Shown piece after piece: positions 17,938 to 25,626 of a stretch of 64,000 nt of DNA (position 1 is the stretch's first letter; each line of letters starts with the position of its first letter). Source of the DNA: Arthrobacter sp. PAMC25564 (GTDB lineage: Bacteria > Actinomycetota > Actinomycetes > Actinomycetales > Micrococcaceae). The stretch spans positions 2,728,001 through 2,792,000 of the forward strand of contig NZ_CP039290.1 of the NCBI RefSeq assembly GCF_004798705.1, given 5' to 3'. Under the pieces are notes generated by a model. That model saw only the letters and a list, made by a program, of their open reading frames with translations, searched no databases and was not told the origin of the DNA. The position numbers and the translations under genes were made by a program.

Positions 17938-18672
17938 ATGATTGCCTGGGCAGACGCAGGGCGTGCGGCACCAGATGGCATTCCGGCCGTCATCCGTGTC
18001 TTTATTCTCGATGACCATGAACTCGTCAGGCGCGGGTTGCAGGAACTCCTCGAAGGCGAGGGTTTCCTGGTGGTGGGTAGCTCGGGGTCCGCGGTGGAGG
18101 CGACGCGACGGATTCCTGCCCTGCATCCGGATGTCTGCGTGCTGGACGCCCGGCTCCCCGACGGGACCGGGATCGAGGTCTGCCGGGATGTGCGCTCCGT
18201 GGATCCCGCGCTCAACTGCATCATCCTGACCAGCTTCGACGACGAACAGGCCCTGCGCGGGGCCGTGCTGGCCGGAGCCTGCGGTTACGTCCTGAAGGAG
18301 ATCGGCGGGACCGACCTGATCGGTGCGCTGCGGCGGGCTGCGGCGGGCGAATCGCTGTTCGAGGAGGGTGTGGCCGCGGGCATCGTCGAAAGCCTCGTGG
18401 ACGCCGTGGAGGTGGATCCGCGTACCTCGTCGCTGACGCCGCAGGAACGCCGGGTGCTGGAGCTCGTGGGCGGCGGGCTCACGAACCGCCAGATTGCCGC
18501 CGAAATGTTCCTCGCGGAAAAGACGGTGAAGAACTACGTCTCGTCGCTGCTGGCCAAGCTCGGTTTCGAGCGGCGCACGCAGGCCGCGGTCTTCATTGCC
18601 AGCCCGGCATCCCCAGTCCCGCCTGCCGCCCACGGCATCCCCGAAACCGGACGGCCGCACATCGTCCGCTAG
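17938..18672 (+). CDS. devR: DosR/DevR-like NarL-family response regulator
   Basis: A 244-residue response regulator. The receiver domain has the acidic pair Asp25/Asp26, phospho-acceptor Asp70 (VCVLDARLPDG), a Thr in ILTSFDD and Lys in YVLKEIGG. The LuxR-type HTH ends with FLAEKTVKNYVSSLLAKLG followed by ERRTQAAVF, which is nearly the same as the DNA-contacting helices of M. tuberculosis DosR. The ATG has GGGAG 5 bases upstream. It probably controls hypoxia or dormancy genes, including itself through box E. It is convergent with the kinase gene, 12 bases apart, rather than in one operon as in mycobacteria. Confidence 0.92.
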   Translation: MIAWADAGRAAPDGIPAVIRVFILDDHELVRRGLQELLEGEGFLVVGSSGSAVEATRRIPALHPDVCVLDARLPDGTGIEVCRDVRSVDPALNCIILTSFDDEQALRGAVLAGACGYVLKEIGGTDLIGALRRAAAGESLFEEGVAAGIVESLVDAVEVDPRTSSLTPQERRVLELVGGGLTNRQIAAEMFLAEKTVKNYVSSLLAKLGFERRTQAAVFIASPASPVPPAAHGIPETGRPHIVR

Positions 18673-18684
18673 GGGAAGCGTCCG

Positions 18685-20379
18685 CTACAGCGGGACGGAC
18701 CACTCCAGGCTGGTGCCGGCGTCGGGCGCGCTGACGATGGTGCACTCCCCGTCCAGCATGCGCGCCCGGTCCTCAAGATTGGCCAGGCCATTGCGTTTGT
18801 CCGGCTCCGTGAAGCCGGAGCCGTTGTCCGTGATGACGACCGTCACCTGGCCCTTGATGACGGCCACCGAGACGGAGATGGCATCGGCGCCGGAATGGCG
18901 GATGGCATTGCTGAGTCCCTCGGACACCACCGCCACCACGTTGTCCGCCTTGTCCGGAGTCACCGCGTCCACGGGGCCAGTGATGGTCAGCCGTGGCGTG
19001 AACGGCATGGACTTGGCGGAGCTGCGTGTCACCCTCCGGATCCGACCGCTGAGCAGCTCGTTCTCCCCGCTGCTGCTCTTGAGCGAGTAGATGGTGTCCC
19101 GCAGGCTCCGGATCGCTTCGTCCAACTCCCCGGTGATGTTGCGGATGCGTTCCAGTGCCAGCTCGTCCTTGGTGAAGCGGGTCAGGCTCTGCACGCTCAG
19201 TCCGGCCGCGAACAGCCGCTGGATGACCAGGTCATGCAGGTCTCGTGCGATCCGGTCCCGGTCGGTGAAGACCAGCAGCTCCTCGCGCAGCCGGTGCACC
19301 CGGGCGAGCTCCAGGGCAAGGGCGACATGGGAACCGAATACGGCGCCCATCTCGATGTCGGTGCGGGCGTAGCGGACCGAGCCGCCGTCGCGCACCAGCA
19401 GCAGGAGCCCGTGGTGGGCCCCCTGGGTGCTCAGGGCCACGGCCAGCAGCGGGCCGGTCCCGCCATCGGGTCCGGAAAAAAGCACCGAAGCGTCGTCGAG
19501 GACGACAGGCTCGCCCCCGGCCAGGACACCCTGCAGCTCCGGCAGGTCCAGGGCCAGGTTCTTTCCCGAGTATAATCTGCCGCGGTCTCCGGCCGCTCCC
19601 GCCACGATATAGCCGGGACCCGTCACGGACGGTGCCACGATCAGCGCCAGCTGGGACTCCGACTCCTGAAGGGCCCGGCCGGCAATGGGGTCCAGGCCGC
19701 CCGAGGTGTAGTCGCGGTCGCTGCCCAGCATCAACCCGGAGACATCCATGCAGGCTTCCAGCCAGCGGGCACGCCGCCGGGCGTCGTCGTAGAGCTTGGC
19801 GTTCTCGATCGCGACGCCGGCGGCAGCAGCCAGGGCGACGGCCAGCCCTTCGTCTTCGGCGGTGAAATCGCCTCCGCCTTCCTTCTCCGTCAGGTAGAGG
19901 TTGCCGAAGACCCTGTCACGGACCCGCACCGGGACGCCGAGGAAAGACTGCATGGGAGGATGGCTGGCCGGAAAGCCGTGGGCCTCCGGATGCTTGTGCA
20001 GGTCATGCAGCCTCAGGGGCCGGGGATCGCTGATCAACAGGCCCAACACCCCATGGCCGGTGGGCAGCGGGCCGATCCGGCGCTTCAGTTCACCATCGAT
20101 GCCGACGGTGATGAAGTGGCTCAGCGACCGGTCGTCACCGATCACGCCAAGGGCTCCGTAGTGGGCATTCAGCAGGCGGCAGGCGGACTGGACCACGCGT
20201 TCGAGGACGGCGTCCAGGCTTAGGTCCTCGGCCACCGCGACCACGGCTTCCAGGAGGCCGCCCATGCGCTCCTGCGACTGTAGCGGTTCCCCCGCCCGGG
20301 ACACGAAGTCCTTCAGGAGGTCCTCGATCCGGGGATTCCCCGGAGTGGTGCCGAGGTCCGGATTTTCATTTGAATGCAT
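18685..20379 (-). CDS. devS: DosS/DevS-like GAF sensor histidine kinase
   Basis: A 564-residue cytoplasmic kinase with GAF1 (about 45-200), GAF2 (about 220-365), a HisKA_3 dimerisation region with phospho-acceptor His382 in RIARDLHDLVIQRLFA, and an HATPase domain (ITDNGSGF, NGLANLEDRARML). GAF1 contains ASHPPMQSFLGVPVRVRDRV, matching the region of DosS/DosT that holds the proximal heme ligand; His140 is the candidate. That points to sensing of O2, NO or CO through heme (inference). It has no transmembrane helix. It is divergent from the flavin-barrel gene at 20542 and convergent with devR. Confidence 0.92.
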   Translation of the reverse strand: MHSNENPDLGTTPGNPRIEDLLKDFVSRAGEPLQSQERMGGLLEAVVAVAEDLSLDAVLERVVQSACRLLNAHYGALGVIGDDRSLSHFITVGIDGELKRRIGPLPTGHGVLGLLISDPRPLRLHDLHKHPEAHGFPASHPPMQSFLGVPVRVRDRVFGNLYLTEKEGGGDFTAEDEGLAVALAAAAGVAIENAKLYDDARRRARWLEACMDVSGLMLGSDRDYTSGGLDPIAGRALQESESQLALIVAPSVTGPGYIVAGAAGDRGRLYSGKNLALDLPELQGVLAGGEPVVLDDASVLFSGPDGGTGPLLAVALSTQGAHHGLLLLVRDGGSVRYARTDIEMGAVFGSHVALALELARVHRLREELLVFTDRDRIARDLHDLVIQRLFAAGLSVQSLTRFTKDELALERIRNITGELDEAIRSLRDTIYSLKSSSGENELLSGRIRRVTRSSAKSMPFTPRLTITGPVDAVTPDKADNVVAVVSEGLSNAIRHSGADAISVSVAVIKGQVTVVITDNGSGFTEPDKRNGLANLEDRARMLDGECTIVSAPDAGTSLEWSVPL

Positions 20380-20490
20380 TTTCAGGGCCCCAATTCCTCA
20401 CGACGTACATCCGCGCCGATGACGTGTTGCCAGAATACCCTGATCCCGCCCTACAGCACCCATGGAAACCGGAAGCTATCCGCTCCAAGT

Positions 20491-20504
20491 GTGACCTTGT
20501 GCCC
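20491..20504 (+). promoter_or_regulatory. putative DosR/DevR-type box D
   Basis: GTGAC-CTTG-TGCCC, reverse complement GGGCA-CAAG-GTCAC. The centre is 44.5 bases before the predicted leaderless start at 20542, exactly the spacing seen at box A. It lies in the 162-base region shared with devS. Confidence 0.5.
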
Positions 20505-20541
20505 TAGCCGTCCGGCGGCGGACTGGCGTAGGCTCGGCGCC

Positions 20542-21057
20542 ATGAGTACTGAACCCAGCCCGGGCGCCCCGCAGTCCAAAGACCCGCAGTCCAAAGACCA
20601 GCACCCACATGACGTTGAAAACCTTGACCACCACGAATGCTGGAGGCTCTTGCGCAGCGTCACGGTGGGCCGGCTGGCGGTCTGGGTTGACAACCATCCG
20701 GACATCTTCCCGATTAACTACAAAGTGGACCACGGGACGCTGATCTTCCGCACGGCGGAGGGCACCAAACTGCAGGCCGCCACGGGCGACACCCCGGTGG
20801 CCGTCGAAGCCGACGGCGTCGACGCGGACAGCGGCATCGCCTGGAGCGTCGTGATCAAGGGCCAGGCCGCCGCGGTGCAGAACCAGCAGGAGGTCCTGGA
20901 CACCGTGGGCCTGCTGCTGTTTCCGTGGCAGGCGGGCAAAAAGGAGCACTTCGTCCGGATCACTCCGGACGATGTCACCGGCCGGCGCTTCAAGGTGGTG
21001 CCGCCCCTGACCTGGTGGACGCCGCTGGACGACGCCACCCGTTCCGGACTCGAGTAA
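20542..21057 (+). CDS. pyridoxamine 5'-phosphate oxidase-like flavin-barrel protein (2)
   Basis: A 171-residue split-barrel protein, paralogous to the gene at 16638. Shared blocks include VTVGRLAVWVDNHPDIFPIN, IFRTAEGTKLQAA, PWQAGKKEHFVRI and TGRRFKV. The N-terminus has a low-complexity stretch (PQSKDPQSKD) from a perfect 15-base tandem duplication. TAGGCT (20529-20534) ends 7 bases before the ATG, so the mRNA is probably leaderless; box D lies upstream. The likely cofactor is a flavin or F420; its reaction is unknown. Its context points to a hypoxia or stress role. Confidence 0.85.
   Translation: MSTEPSPGAPQSKDPQSKDQHPHDVENLDHHECWRLLRSVTVGRLAVWVDNHPDIFPINYKVDHGTLIFRTAEGTKLQAATGDTPVAVEADGVDADSGIAWSVVIKGQAAAVQNQQEVLDTVGLLLFPWQAGKKEHFVRITPDDVTGRRFKVVPPLTWWTPLDDATRSGLE
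20570..20599 (+). repeat. 15-bp perfect tandem duplication in coding sequence
   Basis: CGCAGTCCAAAGACC occurs twice in direct succession, in frame, duplicating five residues near the N-terminus of the flavin-barrel protein. It is probably a recent slippage event. Confidence 0.9.
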
Positions 21058-21069
21058 GCCCCTCCCGGC

Positions 21070-21921
21070 TCAGGCGAGGCGGGTGATTTCCACGCTCACG
21101 CTCAGGGCTGATCCGCCGCCACCGGACAGGATGCCCTTGAGCGGCGGCACATCGCGGTAGTCGCGGCCGCGCGCCACGGTGACGTGGAAGTCCCCGGCGG
21201 GCTTGTGGTTGGTGGGGTCCCAACTCCGCCATTCGCCGTCCCACCACTCGAGCCAGGCATGCGACTGTCCGGCAACCGTCTCGCCCAGTTCCGCCGTCGA
21301 GCGCGGGTGAAGGTACCCGGAGACATAGCGGGACGGGATGCCGCAACTGCGCAACGCACCGATCGCCAGGTGGGCAAGATCCTGGCAGACGCCCTGGCGC
21401 TGGTTCCAGGCCTGCTCGGCATTGGTGGTGACCCCCGTGGAGCCCTTCATATAGGTCATTTCCCCGCGCATCCATTCAAAGACCGCCATGGCGGCCTCGT
21501 GCGGCTTCCGGCCCTCGACCACGCCCGGAATGATTTCCAGCACCTCCGCGCCGGGCCCCGTGAGCTGCGACTGGGGAATCCAGTCGCTGAACCGGCACAA
21601 GGTCTCCGGGGCAGCCAGCACGTCCCAGCCGACGAGGTCCGCCTCGGTCGGGATCTTCTCGACACGGTGAACTTCGACGGTGGTGGTGGACAATACTTCA
21701 AGGCGCTCGTGCGGCATCTGCATGTCGAAGGCCGTCACCCGGGTACCCCAGAAGTCACGGTAGCTGCTCAGCGCGGCCTGCGCCGGCGAAACCTTCATCG
21801 AGGATTCCAGCACCACCTGCTGGGGGTCCGTCAGCGGGGTCATCCGGGCCTCGTTGTAGGAGAGCGTCACGCGCTTGTTGTACTTGTAGGCCGTCTTGTG
21901 GACGATACTCAGCCGGGTCAT
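21070..21921 (-). CDS. transglutaminase-like cysteine protease family protein
   Basis: A 283-residue protein with an N-terminal bacterial transglutaminase-associated domain (IVHKTAYKYNKRVTLSYNEARM) and a papain-like core. The catalytic Cys lies in QGVCQDLAHLAI, the His in SHAWLEWWDGEW and the Asp in WDPTN. It overlaps the upstream alpha-E gene by 4 bases (ATGA at 21918-21921), so this is one operon with the ATP-grasp gene. The three-gene set is widespread in bacteria and thought to make or process a peptide-like compound of unknown structure. Confidence 0.9.
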   Translation of the reverse strand: MTRLSIVHKTAYKYNKRVTLSYNEARMTPLTDPQQVVLESSMKVSPAQAALSSYRDFWGTRVTAFDMQMPHERLEVLSTTTVEVHRVEKIPTEADLVGWDVLAAPETLCRFSDWIPQSQLTGPGAEVLEIIPGVVEGRKPHEAAMAVFEWMRGEMTYMKGSTGVTTNAEQAWNQRQGVCQDLAHLAIGALRSCGIPSRYVSGYLHPRSTAELGETVAGQSHAWLEWWDGEWRSWDPTNHKPAGDFHVTVARGRDYRDVPPLKGILSGGGGSALSVSVEITRLA

Positions 21922-22844
21922 GAAACTTCTCCCACCCAGGCGAGTTCGTCCGCCTGATTGAAGTACTTACGGGAAATGGCGTCCGAGGCCTGGGACACGG
22001 CCTTCTGCACCCGTTCCATGTGCTCCGGCAGTTCCGACATCAGGTCGTCGGTGCGGTGGAACTCCAGGAACGTCCGGGCCTGCCCGACGATCCGGCGGGC
22101 GTCGTTGATGAAGCCGACGCGCTGCGCCGACGGGTCCAGCTTGGCCAGGCATTCGTCGGCGTCGCGCAGGGCGTACACGATGGACCGTGGGAACAGCCGG
22201 TCCAGCAGCAGGAACTCGGCGGCGTGCTGGTCCCCGAAGGCGGCCCGCCTGGTGCGCAGGAAGGATTCGTAGGCGCCGGCGCAGCGGAGCATGTTCACCC
22301 ACGACATCCCGGCGGAGAGGACGTCACGGGTGGAGAGCATGCGCGCCGTCATGTCGGCACGTTCGAGGGAACGGCCCAGGACGAGGAAAAGCCAGCTTTC
22401 GTCGTGGCTCACGGTGGTGTCCGCCAATCCGCTGACCATCGCGGTGCGTTCCAGCACCCAGTTGCAGAACCGGTAGGTCCCCACCACGTCCTTGCGGTGC
22501 TGGTTCAGCCCGTAGTAGGTGGTGTTCAGGCTTTCCCAGAGTCCGGAGGACACCGTTTCCCGCGCGCGCCGGGCGTTCTCCCGGGCGGCACCGAGCGAAC
22601 CGGCAATGGAGGTGGCGCTGTGCTTGTCGTAGGCCAGGGCGTTCAGCAGCTCGGGGAGGCCGAATTCCTCGTTTTGCGCGCGTGCCCCCATCACGGCGAG
22701 GAGCTCCTGTGCGACGCTGCGCTGCTCTTCCATGGGCAGGTGGTTGAGCCGTTCCAGATGAACGTCGAGGATGCGGGCGGTGCCGTCGGCACGTTCCACA
22801 TAACGGCCGATCCAGAAAAGGGACTCGGCAATACGGCTAAGCAT
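21918..22844 (-). CDS. alpha-E domain protein
   Basis: A 308-residue all-helical protein of the alpha-E (DUF403) family. It starts MLSRIAESLFWIGRYVERAD, a hallmark, and carries ETVSSGLWESLNTTYYGLN and SLERADMTARML. Its molecular role is unknown. It almost always accompanies a circularly permuted ATP-grasp protein and a transglutaminase. The start overlaps the upstream ATP-grasp gene by 8 bases (22837-22844), and the end overlaps the transglutaminase start, so the three are tightly coupled. Confidence 0.92.
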   Translation of the reverse strand: MLSRIAESLFWIGRYVERADGTARILDVHLERLNHLPMEEQRSVAQELLAVMGARAQNEEFGLPELLNALAYDKHSATSIAGSLGAARENARRARETVSSGLWESLNTTYYGLNQHRKDVVGTYRFCNWVLERTAMVSGLADTTVSHDESWLFLVLGRSLERADMTARMLSTRDVLSAGMSWVNMLRCAGAYESFLRTRRAAFGDQHAAEFLLLDRLFPRSIVYALRDADECLAKLDPSAQRVGFINDARRIVGQARTFLEFHRTDDLMSELPEHMERVQKAVSQASDAISRKYFNQADELAWVGEVS

Positions 22845-24432
22845 TCGCGGCTACCTCCTGCGCGTCGGAAATCTGCTGCTGCTGCTGTTCCTTCTGGCTG
22901 TCGCGCCAGTTGCTCTCCACCGGCCAGACCGAGACCCGCTCGCGGACCGCGATGGCCGGGCGCGGGAGGGTCTCCACCGGCACCTGCGGGGAATCCGCGA
23001 GCACCCAGGTGTCCTTGGAGCCGCCGCCCTGGCTGGAGTTCACGATCAGTGAGCCCTCCTTGAGCGCCACGCGGGTCAGGCCGCCGGGAAGGACCCAGAC
23101 GTCGTCGCCGTCGTTCACGGCGAACGGCCGCAGGTCCACGTGGCGGGGGCCGAACTTGTCGCCGCTGAGCGTGGGGACCGTGGACAGCTGCAGGACAGGC
23201 TGGGCGATCCAGCCACGGGGGTCGGCGATGACGCGCTTGCGCAGCGCCTCAAGCTCGTCCTTGGACGCATCCGGGCCGATCACGAGTCCCTTGCCGCCGG
23301 AGCCGTCCACGGGCTTGACCACGAGCTCGTCCAGCCGGTCCAGGACATGCTCCCGGGCTTCCTTCTCCTCCAGCCGGAAGGTGTCCACGTTGGCGATCAC
23401 GGGCTCCTCGCCGAGATAGTACCGGATCAGGTCCGGGACGTAGCTGTAGACCAGCTTGTCATCGGCCACGCCGTTGCCCACCGCGTTGGCGATGGTCACG
23501 CCGCCGGCACGGGCGGCGTTGACCAGGCCCGGGCAGCCGAGCATCGAATCGGCCCGGAACTGGAGCGGGTCCAGGAACTCGTCGTCGATCCGCTTGTAGA
23601 TGACATCGACGCGCTGTTCGCCGGCCGTGGTGCGCATGTAGACGCGGTTGCCGCGGCAGATGAGGTCGCGGCCCTCGACAAGTTCCACGCCCATCAGGCC
23701 GGCGAGGAGCGTGTGCTCGAAGTAGGCGCTGTTGAAGACGCCGGGCGTCAGGACCACCACGGTGGGGTCGTCGACGCCGGCGGGCGCCGTCTTGCGCAGG
23801 GCGGACAGCAGCCGCCGGGGGTACTCCTCGACCGGCCGGATGAGCTGCTGGCCGAACGCCTCCGGCAGCCCCTTGGCCATGGCCCGGCGGTTTTCAAGGA
23901 CGTAGCTGACGCCCGAGGGAACACGGACGTTGTCCTCCAGCACGCGGAAGGTGCCAGCCGCGTCACGGACGACGTCGATGCCGGAGATGTGGACCCGGAC
24001 TCCGCCGGCGGGCTCAAAGCCATGCACCTGACGGTGGAAGTGGGCGCTGGTGGTGACGAGCTGGCGCGGGATGACGCCGTCGGCCACCACGGTCATCTTG
24101 TCGTAGACGTCGTTGAGGAAAGCTTCAAGGGCGCGGACCCGCTGCGCCACACCCTTCTCCAGGATGGTCCATTCGTCGGCCGGGATCACCCGCGGGACGA
24201 TGTCCAGCGGGAACGGGCGCTCCTCCCCCGCGAAGTCAAAGGTGACGCCGCGGTCCAGGAAAGTCCGCGCCATGGAGTCGGCGCGGGCGGTGACATCAGC
24301 CAGCGAGAGTTCACGCAGGGCTCCGGCGACCTGCCCGTACGACTTCCGGGCCTGTTGCCCCGGGGTGAACATCTCGTCGTAGGCGCCCGTGCGGGCGGCA
24401 GCCTCGGAGTAATCCTGGAATAGGTCAGACAT
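22837..24432 (-). CDS. circularly permuted ATP-grasp protein
   Basis: A 531-residue protein of the DUF404/DUF407 circularly permuted ATP-grasp type. Visible signatures are DIVPRVIPADEWTILEKGV, VLEDNVRVPSGVSYVLENR and the ATP-binding VVKPVDGSGGKGLVIGPDAS. Enzymes of this fold ligate an acid to an amine with ATP hydrolysis; the substrate is unknown. It leads a three-gene operon with alpha-E and transglutaminase. The C-terminal glutamine-rich tail (SQKEQQQQQISDAQEV) is not conserved-looking. The region to the divergent exporter gene is only 53 bases. Confidence 0.92.
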   Translation of the reverse strand: MSDLFQDYSEAAARTGAYDEMFTPGQQARKSYGQVAGALRELSLADVTARADSMARTFLDRGVTFDFAGEERPFPLDIVPRVIPADEWTILEKGVAQRVRALEAFLNDVYDKMTVVADGVIPRQLVTTSAHFHRQVHGFEPAGGVRVHISGIDVVRDAAGTFRVLEDNVRVPSGVSYVLENRRAMAKGLPEAFGQQLIRPVEEYPRRLLSALRKTAPAGVDDPTVVVLTPGVFNSAYFEHTLLAGLMGVELVEGRDLICRGNRVYMRTTAGEQRVDVIYKRIDDEFLDPLQFRADSMLGCPGLVNAARAGGVTIANAVGNGVADDKLVYSYVPDLIRYYLGEEPVIANVDTFRLEEKEAREHVLDRLDELVVKPVDGSGGKGLVIGPDASKDELEALRKRVIADPRGWIAQPVLQLSTVPTLSGDKFGPRHVDLRPFAVNDGDDVWVLPGGLTRVALKEGSLIVNSSQGGGSKDTWVLADSPQVPVETLPRPAIAVRERVSVWPVESNWRDSQKEQQQQQISDAQEVAANA

Positions 24433-24485
24433 GGTGACTAGCCAACCATCTTTTTGTTTCTAAATCATTTCGAGGGACCGACGGC

Positions 24486-25586
24486 GTGATCCCCGCGGGT
24501 GCACCGGCCGGGCCATCGTCGTGGCGTTTCGGGTTTCGGGCCAGCTTGCGGCAAGGTATGGGAGTGCCCCCGTTCATTCCGAAATTCACAGCAGCGCCCA
24601 GGATGTGTGCCCCGGGCCTGCTGGGCGCGGCGGCCGCCGTCGGGCTGGCCCTTGCCGTCCATGCGCTGGTTCCGGTGCTGCCGGCGATGACCCTCGCCGT
24701 GCTGCTCGGGCTGCTGGCCGCCAACCTGCCGGGCCTGAGCGCCTGGACGGCCGGGCCCGCCCGGCCCGGCCTCGAGTTCGCGGGCAAACACCTGATGCGC
24801 GGCGGGATCGTAGTGCTGGGCCTGAAAGTCAGCCTCGCGGACGTGCTGGGCCTGGGCTGGCAGGCCTTGCTGGTGATCACGGGAGTGGTCTTCGCGGCCT
24901 TCGCCGGCACCTACGGCATCAGCCGGCTCTTCCGGCTTCCGCCCCGGATCTCGCTGCTGATCGCAACGGGCTTCTCGATCTGCGGCGCCTCGGCCATCGG
25001 TGCCATGGCCGCCGTGCGCCGCATCAAGCCGCAGGAGACGGTGCTCCCGGTCGCGCTCGTCACCCTCTGCGGCACCCTGGCCATCGGCGTCCTGCCGTTG
25101 CTTGTGCAGCCGCTGGGGCTCGGCCCGGAAGAATTCGGGGCATGGGCCGGGGCCTCCGTGCACGACGTCGGCCAGGTGGTCGCCACCGCCCAGACCGCGG
25201 GTGCCTCGGCGCTGGCAATCGCCGTCGTCGTCAAACTCACCCGGGTGATCCTGTTGGCGCCGATGGTCGCCGCCGCGGGCCTCCACCACCGCCGGAACGC
25301 CGACGCCGGAGCAGGGCTTCCGCCGATCGTCCCGCTGTTCGTTCTCGGCTTCGTGGCGCTGGCGGCGCTGCGTTCCACCGGCTGGCTTTCGGCACCGGTG
25401 CTCGAGGCGGCCGCCGCGCTGCAGGATCTCCTGTTGGGGATGGCGCTGTTCGGACTCGGCTCGGCCGTCCGGGTGGGGCAGCTGCTGCACACCGGGGCCC
25501 GGGCGTTGCTCGCTGCGCTGGCTTCCTGGCTGCTCATCGCCGTGCTGGGGCTGGCAGCAGCCGTGCTGATAGTCCAGCGGGGCTGA
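24486..25586 (+). CDS. YeiH-family putative sulfate exporter
   Basis: A 366-residue, about ten-helix membrane protein of the UPF0324/YeiH family. It has LLGLLAANLPGL, FAGKHLMRGGIVVLGLKVSL, ATGFSICGASAIGAMAAV and GASVHDVGQVVATAQTAG, which are the family's conserved blocks. The transported substrate is not proven; sulfate or sulfonate export has been proposed. The GTG at 24486 has GAGGG 9 bases upstream. An ATG at 24558 (342 residues) is an alternative that matches the usual family length better. It is divergent from the ATP-grasp operon. Confidence 0.85.
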   Translation: MIPAGAPAGPSSWRFGFRASLRQGMGVPPFIPKFTAAPRMCAPGLLGAAAAVGLALAVHALVPVLPAMTLAVLLGLLAANLPGLSAWTAGPARPGLEFAGKHLMRGGIVVLGLKVSLADVLGLGWQALLVITGVVFAAFAGTYGISRLFRLPPRISLLIATGFSICGASAIGAMAAVRRIKPQETVLPVALVTLCGTLAIGVLPLLVQPLGLGPEEFGAWAGASVHDVGQVVATAQTAGASALAIAVVVKLTRVILLAPMVAAAGLHHRRNADAGAGLPPIVPLFVLGFVALAALRSTGWLSAPVLEAAAALQDLLLGMALFGLGSAVRVGQLLHTGARALLAALASWLLIAVLGLAAAVLIVQRG

Positions 25587-25626
25587 TCCGGGCCTGGTGG
25601 AACGGCCCGCGTGATTAGATAGCTGG

